From contig QHON01000065.1 in assembly GCA_003218815.1 (NCBI GenBank), positions 1 through 5,801 on the forward strand: a DNA stretch of 5,801 nt. The letters are read 5' to 3'. The translations under genes were made by a program, and so were the position numbers. Shown one piece after another: positions 1 through 5,397 of this stretch. Source of the DNA: Verrucomicrobiota bacterium. Its GTDB lineage: Bacteria; Verrucomicrobiota; Verrucomicrobiia; Chthoniobacterales; UBA10450. Position 1 is the first letter of the stretch. Each line of letters starts with the position of its first letter. The notes under the pieces are model-generated. The model saw only the letters and a list, made by a program, of their open reading frames with translations, made no database searches and was not told the origin of the DNA.

Positions 1-1
1 G

Positions 2-88
2 AACGAGACATATCACAAGGTTTTAGCGATCTATTGCCTCTGCCACATCGTCTGGATCAGTTTTGCGATCTTTCACACGCTGCAGTAG
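2..88 (+). CDS. Possible 3' end of an upstream membrane protein gene (5' partial)
   Basis: This frame is open from the left edge of the window and ends at TAG (86-88), giving a 28-residue tail that starts NETYHKVLAIYC and ends FAIFHTLQ. It is strongly hydrophobic and aromatic, as expected of a last transmembrane helix. By my count 20 of 28 codons end in G or C, similar to the bias of the real genes here, whereas the other open frames over the same bases (a plus frame running to 111 and a minus frame ending near 23) have AT-rich third positions. If real, it is the C-terminus of a plus-strand gene ending 56 bases before the OsmC gene. The piece is too short to assign a family, and a chance open frame is possible. 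Confidence 0.33.
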   Translation, partial: NETYHKVLAIYCLCHIVWISFAIFHTLQ

Positions 89-140
89 GAAGCTTTAAAG
101 TTAATAGTTGATCGCTGAGCGTTGAGCGATGTAATGCCTC
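21..140. repeat. Imperfect 20-base direct repeat pair (21-40 and 121-140), with small hairpin at 111-130
   Basis: Bases 21-40 and 121-140 agree at 16 of 20 positions, sharing the core AGCGAT and the end TGCCTC, and lie exactly 100 bases apart. The second copy ends five bases before the OsmC start codon. Next to it, ATCGCT (111-116) and AGCGAT (125-130) can form a 6-bp stem, and CGCTGAGCG/CGTTGAGCG (113-121, 120-128) are overlapping direct repeats. The pair could be a duplicated fragment or a binding site for a regulator of the OsmC gene. With only two imperfect copies, chance or decayed duplication is equally possible. Confidence 0.3.
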
Positions 141-144
141 ACTG

Positions 145-591
145 ATGGCAGCGAACAATTCTAACACTCCTCCGCACGTAATCGTCCGCGGCGGCGCGGC
201 GGGATTTGCCCAACAAATTGAGATCGGTCCGCACCGTCTCAAAGGGGATGAACCAGCCGCTTTCGGTGGAACTGATACCGGGCCGTCGCCGTACGATTTT
301 CTCCTGGCCGCTCTCGGCACCTGCACCTCGATGACGATCTCGCTGTATGCCCGACGAAAAGGCTGGCCACTCGAAGCCGTGACGGTTTCGCTGCATCACT
401 CGAAAATTCATGCGACCGATTGTGCCGAGTGCGAAACCAAGGTGGGAAGGATCGACCGGATCGAGCGCGAGATTCAACTCACTGGCGCACTGACCAACGA
501 ACAGCGCGCGAAGTTAATGGAGATCGCGGATCGTTGCCCGGTCCATCAAACGCTTACTTCGGAAATCAACATCAGAACTCGCGCGGTCTAA
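145..591 (+). CDS. OsmC/Ohr family peroxiredoxin-like protein
   Basis: The 148-residue product matches the OsmC family in length and motifs. These proteins are cytoplasmic dimers that reduce organic hydroperoxides with a pair of cysteines. The first cysteine, Cys60, lies in the characteristic stretch GPSPYDFLLAALGTC (46-60) followed by TSMT; the second, Cys131, lies in DRCPVHQTL (129-137). A further Cys93-x-x-Cys96 pair (DCAEC) sits in a segment that I associate with the OsmC-like subgroup with HxxDCAECE, rather than with classical Ohr. Thus a peroxidase role is likely but the preferred substrate is not shown. The ATG at 145 is the first start after an in-frame TGA at 109; no Shine-Dalgarno sequence is visible before it. 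The next plus-strand gene follows after 81 bases, so co-transcription is possible. Family assignment is secure, the precise function is not. Confidence 0.93.
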   Translation: MAANNSNTPPHVIVRGGAAGFAQQIEIGPHRLKGDEPAAFGGTDTGPSPYDFLLAALGTCTSMTISLYARRKGWPLEAVTVSLHHSKIHATDCAECETKVGRIDRIEREIQLTGALTNEQRAKLMEIADRCPVHQTLTSEINIRTRAV

Positions 592-672
592 CGTCGTTCC
601 CGATTTTAAATCGACACGAAGAGACAAAGAGGGGGCCTAACAAGTCAGAAAACAGAAAGGTTAAAATTACGA

Positions 673-1191
673 GTGGAACCGGGCGAAGCTCTTAGCACGG
701 CCGCGCAGATCGCTGTCGCGCTTGCTGGATTTGCAGGCGTAGTGGTCGTTTTCCGGCGTGAATCGGTCCACGAGTGGTCGCCGATCGACAAGTTCCGGCT
801 TCGGATTTTGCTGACCAATTCCATTCTTCCCCTCGCGTTCTGCATGATTGGCCTGTTGCTGCTGACGATTAAGCCCAACCCAGCGGGAGCCTGGCGTTGG
901 TGCAGTGGCTTGACGTTCGCGGTTCTCTTTCTCTTCGGAATAGAGACGATGAGGATTTTTCGCAGTTTCGACCCGGCTCAGTTGCGGAGCACCCGCGCTA
1001 CGGGGTTTACTTTCTATTTGTTCTCGATTCTCGGGACCGCGGCGATGCTATTTCAATTATACAACGTTGCTATCCTCGGTGCATTCTGGCCATTCTTCAC
1101 CGGAATCGTCGTCCAACTTCTCGCCGCAATGTTCCAGTTTGTGCGAATCATCCTTCTACCGCCGGAACAGCATAAGAGCGATCCAGACTAG
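673..1191 (+). CDS. Small multi-pass membrane protein of unknown function
   Basis: The 172-residue product is very hydrophobic, with about five predicted membrane segments by eye: roughly residues 8-28 (AAQIAVALAGFAGVVVVF), 44-66, 74-95, 110-132 and 134-160. A short charged loop (RRESVHEWSPIDKFR, 28-42) follows the first helix. The small-residue-rich first helix, AxxIAVALAGFxGVVVVFR, resembles a widespread group of uncharacterised bacterial inner-membrane proteins; I know no function for them. No catalytic motif is apparent. GTG at 673 is the only start that keeps the first helix: no in-frame start codon lies just upstream, and the next in-frame Met is at residue 58. An AAAGG stretch (656-660) lies 12 bases upstream, a rather long spacing. 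The gene converges on the K+ channel gene with 26 bases between the stop codons and no clear terminator in the gap. Confidence 0.8.
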   Translation: MEPGEALSTAAQIAVALAGFAGVVVVFRRESVHEWSPIDKFRLRILLTNSILPLAFCMIGLLLLTIKPNPAGAWRWCSGLTFAVLFLFGIETMRIFRSFDPAQLRSTRATGFTFYLFSILGTAAMLFQLYNVAILGAFWPFFTGIVVQLLAAMFQFVRIILLPPEQHKSDPD

Positions 1192-1217
1192 CGCCCGGTC
1201 AGTCATCGAAGCTGTGT

Positions 1218-2144
1218 TTACTGGTCGGCGGAAGCCCCGTCATATCCGTTACTGTGAACTGTAAATTCCACTTGTTCGGTGTCGTGAAGGCGGCCGTAAT
1301 CCACCGTGAGCCTGCCGCCGCCGTGCTCGGTGTAGATTTCGACAAAGCGATGGCCGAATTGAATATCGCGCCAGCTATAATCCTTTTGCGTTTGAACGGC
1401 GGCCGCAATGACTGGATCGATTCCAACGACGGAGACAATAAAGAGGACCCGATTGGATTCGAGCGACTCGAGAGTTGCGCCAAACAGCGGACTCGTTTCG
1501 TCGATCGTATGCCGCAAAGTCAGCGCCGCGGGAAAAACCGTCAGCCGATCGAAATGGAGTTTGAGAACATAAAAATGGCGGAAATCTCCGCCTTCGAGCA
1601 ACGGTTCATCGCGAGAAAACATGATCCGGAACTCGGCCTCCACCATGCTGTGCTGATTTTCATTGCCGATCCGCACCATCAGCGTCGGTTTCCCGTTTAA
1701 AGGCGCAATGACCATGGAATTGCTGAACATGACGCGCGCGGTCGGGCGCGAAAAGCGGACAAAGATCAGCCCAGTCATGACTGCGAACAAAAAGATGCCG
1801 CTCATGATTTCAATGGTGGTAACAATGTGGCCATAGAGCGTTTGCGGATACATATGGCCGTAGCCCACGGTGGCCAGCGTTTGCACGCTGAAAAAGAAGC
1901 AATCGAAAAACCAATGCCCACCAGTGCTGCCGGCAATACTGTTTTGCTGAAAACTGTAGAGCGCGGCGAAAAGAAAGTTTAGCCCGAGGTAAAGACTGGC
2001 GACAAACGTGGCGAATTGCGGCCAGCTCAAACCAAGCAACCAGCGATAGACATCGCGCCACCTCCAGGCGTCCGTCCCGACTTTGACGAACTCGACTTGG
2101 CCAGCACGGACGGAAACGTGATTGGGCCTCCTCATCATATTCAT
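1218..2144 (-). CDS. Inward-rectifier potassium channel, KirBac type
   Basis: The 308-residue product has the full prokaryotic Kir architecture and would form a tetrameric inner-membrane K+ channel. In order: amphipathic slide helix (about 28-41, WRWRDVYRWLLGL), outer helix TM1 (about 42-64), pore helix (78-90), K+ selectivity filter Thr92-Val-Gly-Tyr-Gly96, inner helix TM2 (about 103-131, ending FVRFSRPTARVMFS), then the cytoplasmic immunoglobulin-like Kir domain (about 136-297). Kir hallmarks in that domain are HTIDETSPLFG (212-222), FGHRFVEIY (263-271) and VDYGRLHDT (281-289). The filter is followed by His97 (GYGHMYP), where, as I recall, KirBac1.1 has Asp and KirBac3.1 has Lys. The start ATG directly follows the hydrolase stop codon (TAG then ATG, no gap) without a clear Shine-Dalgarno, so translation is probably coupled to that gene. 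Two further ATGs at codons 3 and 4 could also serve. Gating ligand is not visible from sequence. Confidence 0.95.
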   Translation of the reverse strand: MNMMRRPNHVSVRAGQVEFVKVGTDAWRWRDVYRWLLGLSWPQFATFVASLYLGLNFLFAALYSFQQNSIAGSTGGHWFFDCFFFSVQTLATVGYGHMYPQTLYGHIVTTIEIMSGIFLFAVMTGLIFVRFSRPTARVMFSNSMVIAPLNGKPTLMVRIGNENQHSMVEAEFRIMFSRDEPLLEGGDFRHFYVLKLHFDRLTVFPAALTLRHTIDETSPLFGATLESLESNRVLFIVSVVGIDPVIAAAVQTQKDYSWRDIQFGHRFVEIYTEHGGGRLTVDYGRLHDTEQVEFTVHSNGYDGASADQ

Positions 2145-2753
2145 CTAATCTGCGGCGAACGGCGATTGGTCAACAAATCCCGTGATGGCTTTCAGGATCT
2201 GTTGATCGACGTCTTCCTGAGTTTCGCCTGTACCTTGAAGTTGGCGTTTAGGCGCACGCAATGAATGGTCGCCGCCTTCCACGACATGCAAAAAGTTTGG
2301 CGTTTTCATTTCGGTTCGAACCCGCTCCAAAAGATCCAGCGGACACAGCGAATCGCGGGTGCCTTGCACAAAGAGAATGGGCGTGGTCAGGGCGCGCAAG
2401 ACTTCATCGCGGAGTTTTGCGCGGTTGCCCATCGCGCAGAGCGGGTATCCAAGACAAATGAGTCCGTCCACTTTTTCAGTAAGCGACACGTGGCATCCAA
2501 TACGCCCGCCCATGCTTTTGCCAATCAAGATGGTTGATCCAGCCGGATGTCGTTCTCGTGCCTGGCTCAACGCCTTTCGATGCGTCGCAACAAGTTTTGG
2601 CAAAGGATCGGGCCGTTTCCGGTGTTCGCGCGTATAGCCATAATCAAAGATCTCCACATCCCCGATTGTTTGTAAACGCACTTTCCACTGCTGCATCCAC
2701 AGATGCGTTGACGGCGCGCCAGCGCCGGGAGCGAATAAGAACAAAGGTTTCAT
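2145..2753 (-). CDS. Alpha/beta hydrolase, KANL3/Tex30-like (dienelactone hydrolase-like)
   Basis: The 202-residue product is a compact cytoplasmic alpha/beta hydrolase with no signal peptide. It begins with the short strand and oxyanion-type loop PLFLFAPGAGAPSTHLWM (3-20). The nucleophile elbow is GKSMGG (78-83, Ser80); the acid is probably Asp134 in GTRDSLCP (131-138); the base is His163 in GGDHSL (160-165). The GAG loop, GKSMGG elbow and GTRD/GGDHS spacing match the small KANL3/Tex30-like family, whose bacterial substrates are mostly unknown; an esterase or thioesterase activity is inferred. The ATG at 2753 is the only reasonable start because an in-frame TAA lies two codons upstream. A possible AGGAG-like element (2771-2776) is too far (17 bases) to be a good ribosome site. 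The gene ends exactly where the Kir channel gene begins, so the two form one operon with the hydrolase first. Confidence 0.9.
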   Translation of the reverse strand: MKPLFLFAPGAGAPSTHLWMQQWKVRLQTIGDVEIFDYGYTREHRKRPDPLPKLVATHRKALSQARERHPAGSTILIGKSMGGRIGCHVSLTEKVDGLICLGYPLCAMGNRAKLRDEVLRALTTPILFVQGTRDSLCPLDLLERVRTEMKTPNFLHVVEGGDHSLRAPKRQLQGTGETQEDVDQQILKAITGFVDQSPFAAD

Positions 2754-2760
2754 ACGTTAT

Positions 2761-2779
2761 CGCAGGTGTCGCTCCTGTG
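2761..2779. repeat. Short inverted repeat upstream of the hydrolase gene
   Basis: CGCAGG (2761-2766) and CCTGTG (2774-2779) pair as a 6-bp stem with one G-T wobble around a 7-base loop. It lies 8 to 26 bases before the hydrolase ATG on the minus strand, so in the transcript it could fold over the ribosome-binding region and hide the AGGAG-like bases (2771-2776), which fall in the loop and stem. It may be a leader hairpin or part of a dispersed palindromic element. Confidence 0.35.
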
Positions 2780-2796
2780 GAATTAAACTAAACCGT

Positions 2797-2834
2797 GGTC
2801 AGCGACGCCCGGCTACAGTAACTTGCGGCTGACC
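2797..2834 (-). terminator. Hairpin after the CPBP gene; possible terminator or dispersed palindrome
   Basis: GGTCAGC (2797-2803) and GCTGACC (2828-2834) are a perfect 7-bp inverted repeat, and CGC/GCG inside (2806-2808, 2825-2827) can add three pairs after a 2-base bulge. It begins 8 bases past the CPBP stop codon in the minus direction. Downstream in that direction there is only a weak T-rich stretch (GGTTTAGTTTAATT), not a run of T, so intrinsic termination would be inefficient. The loop bases CCGGCTACAGT resemble intergenic palindromes that I have seen in soil bacterial genomes, so a REP-like repeat is the alternative. Confidence 0.4.
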
Positions 2835-2842
2835 GCTCGCGC

Positions 2843-3487
2843 TTAGGAAAAAAGGTTCGGCAAGACGTTTGCAACAAAGTCCACCGTACCGTGGCCGATC
2901 ATGTTGGCAACGAGGTCGCGGCGCCAAAGATAGAAAGCGCTTAGAATCGCGCCGAGCACCAGCGCGATCAGGATATTGGCCGCGCCTCCTGTCCAGTGTC
3001 CAAGCGCAAAGATAACAAGTGGAATTCCGGCCGCCCAAGCGGGCTTCAGTCCAACGGCCTGGAGCCGTTCGATCGCATAGCCGCGGTAAAATAATTCCTC
3101 CACAACTCCGGCTCGTAAGACAATCAGCGTGATCAACCATAACGGAAGTTTTTCAAATGCAGCCGAGCCTGGGCCGTGGCCGTACCCGGTGAGCGCAGCC
3201 AGCACGCCGCCGGCAGCAGCGGAGGCGACGGCGATGGCCAGGCCCCAAAGAATCGACTTCCACCAGCGAGATGTGCCGAGGCCAATCGATGTGAGAGGTA
3301 ATCGTTCGCCACGGCGTATGATGAACAACAGAGTAATCGCGCTTACCCAAAGCAGCGTTTCTTTCCAGATCGCCGCTGTAAAGGTAAGGGTCGGCCAAAA
3401 ATATGACACCGATTGGCGGACCAGTAACATCACGAACAGCGATAGGAAGAGTCCCACCCACGTGGCGCGCGAAATTCTCTTGGCCAT
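2843..3487 (-). CDS. CPBP family intramembrane glutamic endopeptidase (Abi/Rce1-like)
   Basis: The product (214 residues from this start) is a multi-pass inner-membrane protein with the three motifs of the CPBP family. Numbering from the longer alternative start, these are EELFYRG (148-154, Glu148-Glu149...Arg153), FALGH (178-182, His182) and HGTVD (217-221, His217...Asp221). In related Rce1 the glutamates and histidines form the active site that cleaves peptide bonds inside the membrane. Bacterial members act in prenyl-like processing, bacteriocin immunity or unknown roles; nothing nearby (no bacteriocin or peptide gene) points to a particular substrate. I chose the ATG at 3485-3487 (MAKRISRATW) because GAAGGG (3494-3499 on the plus strand as CCCTTC) precedes it by 6 bases. 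In-frame ATGs at 3503-3505 and 3539-3541 lack such a site and would only add a polar 6- or 18-residue leader. The gene stands alone: 89 bases to the hydrolase downstream and about 209 to the VOC gene upstream. Confidence 0.9.
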   Translation of the reverse strand: MAKRISRATWVGLFLSLFVMLLVRQSVSYFWPTLTFTAAIWKETLLWVSAITLLFIIRRGERLPLTSIGLGTSRWWKSILWGLAIAVASAAAGGVLAALTGYGHGPGSAAFEKLPLWLITLIVLRAGVVEELFYRGYAIERLQAVGLKPAWAAGIPLVIFALGHWTGGAANILIALVLGAILSAFYLWRRDLVANMIGHGTVDFVANVLPNLFS

Positions 3488-3493
3488 AGCAGA

Positions 3494-3499
3494 CCCTTC
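3494..3499 (-). promoter_or_regulatory. Ribosome binding site deciding the CPBP start
   Basis: Read on the minus strand this is GAAGGG, 6 bases before the ATG at 3487. It is one of the few recognisable Shine-Dalgarno sequences in the window and favours the shorter start over the upstream ATGs at 3505 and 3541. Confidence 0.55.
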
Positions 3500-3614
3500 A
3501 GTCATGAGAAAGGATTGCGCACCGATATTGTCTGTTTCCATAGATTTTCATTGAGATGCCGCACGAGACAATTTGGATTCAAGAATTTTCGTGCCAGAGA
3601 TGAAGCAAAGATGG

Positions 3615-3660
3615 AAAAAACGAGAGGCGATTGACCCCAATCAATCAAGCGCTTCGCTCG
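3615..3660 (-). terminator. Probable intrinsic terminator of the thiolase-VOC unit
   Basis: On the minus strand GATTGA (3646-3641) and TCAATC (3634-3629) form a perfect 6-bp stem around the 6-base loop TTGGGG. An outer CGAG (3660-3657)/CTCG (3624-3621) pair can extend it across an internal loop, and the outer arm is followed directly by six T (3620-3615). It begins 37 bases past the VOC stop codon (3697), the right place and orientation to end that transcript. The internal loop is unsymmetrical and the stem is AT-rich, so efficiency is uncertain. The rest of the 3488-3696 gap shows no gene; it should contain the CPBP promoter, which I could not place with confidence. Confidence 0.5.
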
Positions 3661-3696
3661 CGACTGACACGCGATCTACCTTATATCGGTTACTGG

Positions 3697-4086
3697 CTAT
3701 TTCCCGCCTTGAACCGAAAGCTCCCAACGGTAACCGTCAGGATCGTGAAACCAGAGGCCCATGTGCGGCGAGCCGGGCCCTTCCGGTCCGATTTCATCGC
3801 CCGGATCTTCCAGATTAGCCTCGACGCTCTTCAGGTAGTTGAGTGCTTTTCGCAACGTCGCCATGTTCGGCAGATGAAACGACATGTGATCGATCGTTTC
3901 AGGCGACGGCTTGCCTTTGAACAGCGCGATCGTGACGTTGTCGTTACCGATAGCAACGCCATTTCCGAATTCGAATTCCTTTTTCAGCCCCAGCGCGCGC
4001 TCGAACCATTTCGCGCTTTTCTTCGGATCGCGCACCGCTAATCCAAAGTGACCAACCACCCCCAGTGTGAACGGAACTTTCGCCAT
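3697..4086 (-). CDS. VOC superfamily protein (glyoxalase/bleomycin-resistance fold)
   Basis: The 129-residue product has the size and paired beta-alpha-beta-beta-beta layout of a single vicinal-oxygen-chelate protein. The first half starts with VVGHFGLAVRDPKKSAKWFE (11-30) and ALGL; the second half has DHMSFHL (66-72) and ends GLWFHDPDGYRWEL (110-123), the typical C-terminal DPDGxxxEL signature. Likely metal ligands are His13, His67 and Glu122, which suggests an active metalloenzyme rather than a binding protein. The reaction cannot be told from this: lyase, epimerase, dioxygenase and thiol transferase members share the fold. I chose ATG 4084-4086, 5 bases after the thiolase stop and 8 bases after GGGAG (4099-4095); a TTG at 4107 in the same frame would overlap the thiolase gene and has weaker support. 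Tight spacing implies co-translation with the thiolase, so a substrate linked to acyl-CoA metabolism is a reasonable inference only. Confidence 0.9.
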   Translation of the reverse strand: MAKVPFTLGVVGHFGLAVRDPKKSAKWFERALGLKKEFEFGNGVAIGNDNVTIALFKGKPSPETIDHMSFHLPNMATLRKALNYLKSVEANLEDPGDEIGPEGPGSPHMGLWFHDPDGYRWELSVQGGK

Positions 4087-4091
4087 GCCGC

Positions 4092-5327
4092 TTACTCCCG
4101 GCCCCAAATCATAGCTACGGAAGTCGTAAGGCTACCGCCCATATTGAAGGTGAGGAATTTTTTCGCGTTTTCGATCTGGCGCGCGCCGGCTTGTTCGGTG
4201 AGCTGCTGATACGCCTCGAATACCTGACGCACACCAGTCGCACCGACCGGATGGCCATCCGCAATCAAACCACCGCCACTGTTTACCGGAATCTCGAACG
4301 GTAGCTTGCCGCTCTTTTGATTTCGAACCTGTGGCAAGGTGGTCGCGCCGCTTTTCACGAGCTCGACCCCTTTGCCCGGCTCAGCCAGTCCGAGAATTTC
4401 GTAAGCGACGATCTCGGTGATGGAAAAGCAATCGTGCACCTCGGCGCCTTGCATGCCGCGCGGCTTCAAGTTCGCCATGCCAAATGCTTTTTCCGCCGCT
4501 TTACGGGCGGTCGAGAACGTGGGCGCATCTTTCTTGCCGAGGGGGAGATAATCGGTGGTGTGACCGTACCCGAGCAAGCGCGCGGTCTTGTTTTTATCAC
4601 GTCCGATTTTCTCGAGATACTTTCCGGAAACGAGCACAACTGACGCCGCGCCATCTGTGATCTGCGAGCAATCGGAAACTTTGAGCGGCGGGGCAACGCT
4701 CGGATTTTTGTCGGACACTTGCGAAGCGCAATCGAGAGTGAGATCAGCATCGCGCATTTGCGCCAGCGGATTCAGCTTGGAGTGCGCATAATTTTTCCAA
4801 GCTACTTGAGCGAGGTCCGCTTCGCTCGCACCGTACTTCTCGATATAGATTTGTGCGATGCGCCCGAACAATTTCGGAAACATGAAATCGCCGTATTCCG
4901 GCTTTTCATTGTGATAATCAGCCGCCGCCCCGAGGACATCTGAGCCGTCCAGCGACGACATCGTTTTCTGCTGTTCCGCGCCGACAACGAGCACGACATC
5001 ATGAAATCCGCCCATGATCCACTGCGCTCCGAGCAAAACCGAGAGCGCGCCGGACGCGCATGCTGCTTCCGTGTGCATCGTTGGAATGCCGCGCAATTTT
5101 GGATCGATCTCCGGAATGAATGCGCCAAGTTGCAACTGTTTGGTGAACTGGCCCGCATTGAAATTTCCAACCGCGCCTGCTTGAATTTCTGCAGGATCGA
5201 TCTTCGCATCGTCGATCGCTTTCCGGCCGGCTTCGATGATCAAGTGCCGGATCGTTTTGCCCTCCTTCTTGAGATTGCGCTTAAAATCGGTGCGCCCACC
5301 GCCGAGAATGTAAACAGGTTCGCTCAT
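4092..5327 (-). CDS. Thiolase family protein, SCP2/SCPx-type (acetyl-CoA acetyltransferase-like)
   Basis: The 411-residue product is a full-length thiolase, which cleaves or condenses beta-ketoacyl-CoA. The nucleophile is Cys90 in EAACASG (87-93). It has the HDCF box (298-301) that marks the SCP2/lipid-transfer group, followed by NSGGG (349-353) and GHPVGATG (358-365, His359). The usual C-terminal CxG of classical thiolases is absent, replaced by FNMGGS (394-399); in SCP2-type enzymes the HDCF cysteine is held to take over its role, so the enzyme is probably active. There is no C-terminal sterol-carrier domain, and no DUF35 zinc/OB-fold partner gene is seen, although many SCP2-type thiolases of bacteria and archaea have one adjacent. 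The VOC gene follows after 5 bases. Start ATG 5325-5327 begins MSEPVYILGGGRTDF, the expected N-terminus; no Shine-Dalgarno is visible. Exact chain-length or branched substrate is unknown. Confidence 0.93.
   Translation of the reverse strand: MSEPVYILGGGRTDFKRNLKKEGKTIRHLIIEAGRKAIDDAKIDPAEIQAGAVGNFNAGQFTKQLQLGAFIPEIDPKLRGIPTMHTEAACASGALSVLLGAQWIMGGFHDVVLVVGAEQQKTMSSLDGSDVLGAAADYHNEKPEYGDFMFPKLFGRIAQIYIEKYGASEADLAQVAWKNYAHSKLNPLAQMRDADLTLDCASQVSDKNPSVAPPLKVSDCSQITDGAASVVLVSGKYLEKIGRDKNKTARLLGYGHTTDYLPLGKKDAPTFSTARKAAEKAFGMANLKPRGMQGAEVHDCFSITEIVAYEILGLAEPGKGVELVKSGATTLPQVRNQKSGKLPFEIPVNSGGGLIADGHPVGATGVRQVFEAYQQLTEQAGARQIENAKKFLTFNMGGSLTTSVAMIWGRE
4095..4099 (-). promoter_or_regulatory. Ribosome binding site of the VOC gene, inside the thiolase 3' end
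   Basis: On the minus strand GGGAG lies 8 bases before the VOC ATG (4086) and overlaps the final Arg and Glu codons of the thiolase gene. It supports the start at 4086 and translational coupling of the pair. Confidence 0.6.
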
Positions 5328-5358
5328 AACAATTTCAATTTAGCCAATCTTCACCCGC

Positions 5359-5389
5359 TGTCATCCTGGGCTGCGCAACCTGGATGACA
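5359..5389. repeat. Strong intergenic hairpin between the right-edge gene and the thiolase gene
   Basis: TGTCATCC (5359-5366) and GGATGACA (5382-5389) are a perfect 8-bp inverted repeat. Inside, on the minus strand, GGTT and AGCC can form four more pairs (one wobble) around the tetraloop GCGC. It begins 9 bases past the stop codon of the right-edge gene and ends 31 bases before the thiolase ATG. There is no T-run after it on the minus strand, so it is not a classic intrinsic terminator, though TTTT follows it on the plus strand. The TGTCATCC end resembles dispersed palindromes I recall from Verrucomicrobia and Acidobacteria. It could be a REP-like element, an RNA processing site or part of the thiolase leader. 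Confidence 0.5.
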
Positions 5390-5397
5390 TTTTCGAT

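Noticed and set aside
23..80. Minus-strand frame ending at 23-25 with the gene-like run VKDRKTDPDDVAEAIDR
   Set aside because: It has only AT-ending codon bias, no good start codon after the upstream stop and a total of about 37 residues; chance is likely.
63..108. Promoter for OsmC: TTGCGA (63-68), 17 bases, TAGGAA (86-91), or TTAATAGT (101-108) as -10
   Set aside because: Each box matches the sigma-70 consensus poorly, and promoter rules for this organism are unknown.
57..477. Open minus-strand frames at 57-326 and 139-477
   Set aside because: They lie opposite the secure OsmC gene, have low-complexity Arg/Ser/Pro-rich products and no family motif.
601..613. CGATTT-T-AAATCG palindrome after the OsmC gene
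   Set aside because: A 1-base loop cannot form a hairpin and no T-run follows; too short to call an operator.
1254..1700. 148-residue plus-strand frame opposite the channel gene
   Set aside because: The opposite strand encodes a complete Kir domain with conserved motifs; this frame is its shadow.
3658..3674. Small TCGCG/CGCGA inverted repeat near the VOC 3' end
   Set aside because: Only 5 bp with a 7-base loop; expected by chance, and the better hairpin at 3629-3646 explains termination.
4087..4107. Longer VOC protein from TTG at 4107 overlapping the thiolase gene
   Set aside because: TTG start, no ribosome site, and the ATG at 4086 has GGGAG at good spacing; VOC fold needs no extra residues.
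4317..5387. Plus-strand frames across the thiolase gene (4317-4643, 4588-4791, 4719-4943, 5001-5387)
   Set aside because: They are antisense to a full-length enzyme with intact motifs and encode Arg-rich products without recognisable domains.
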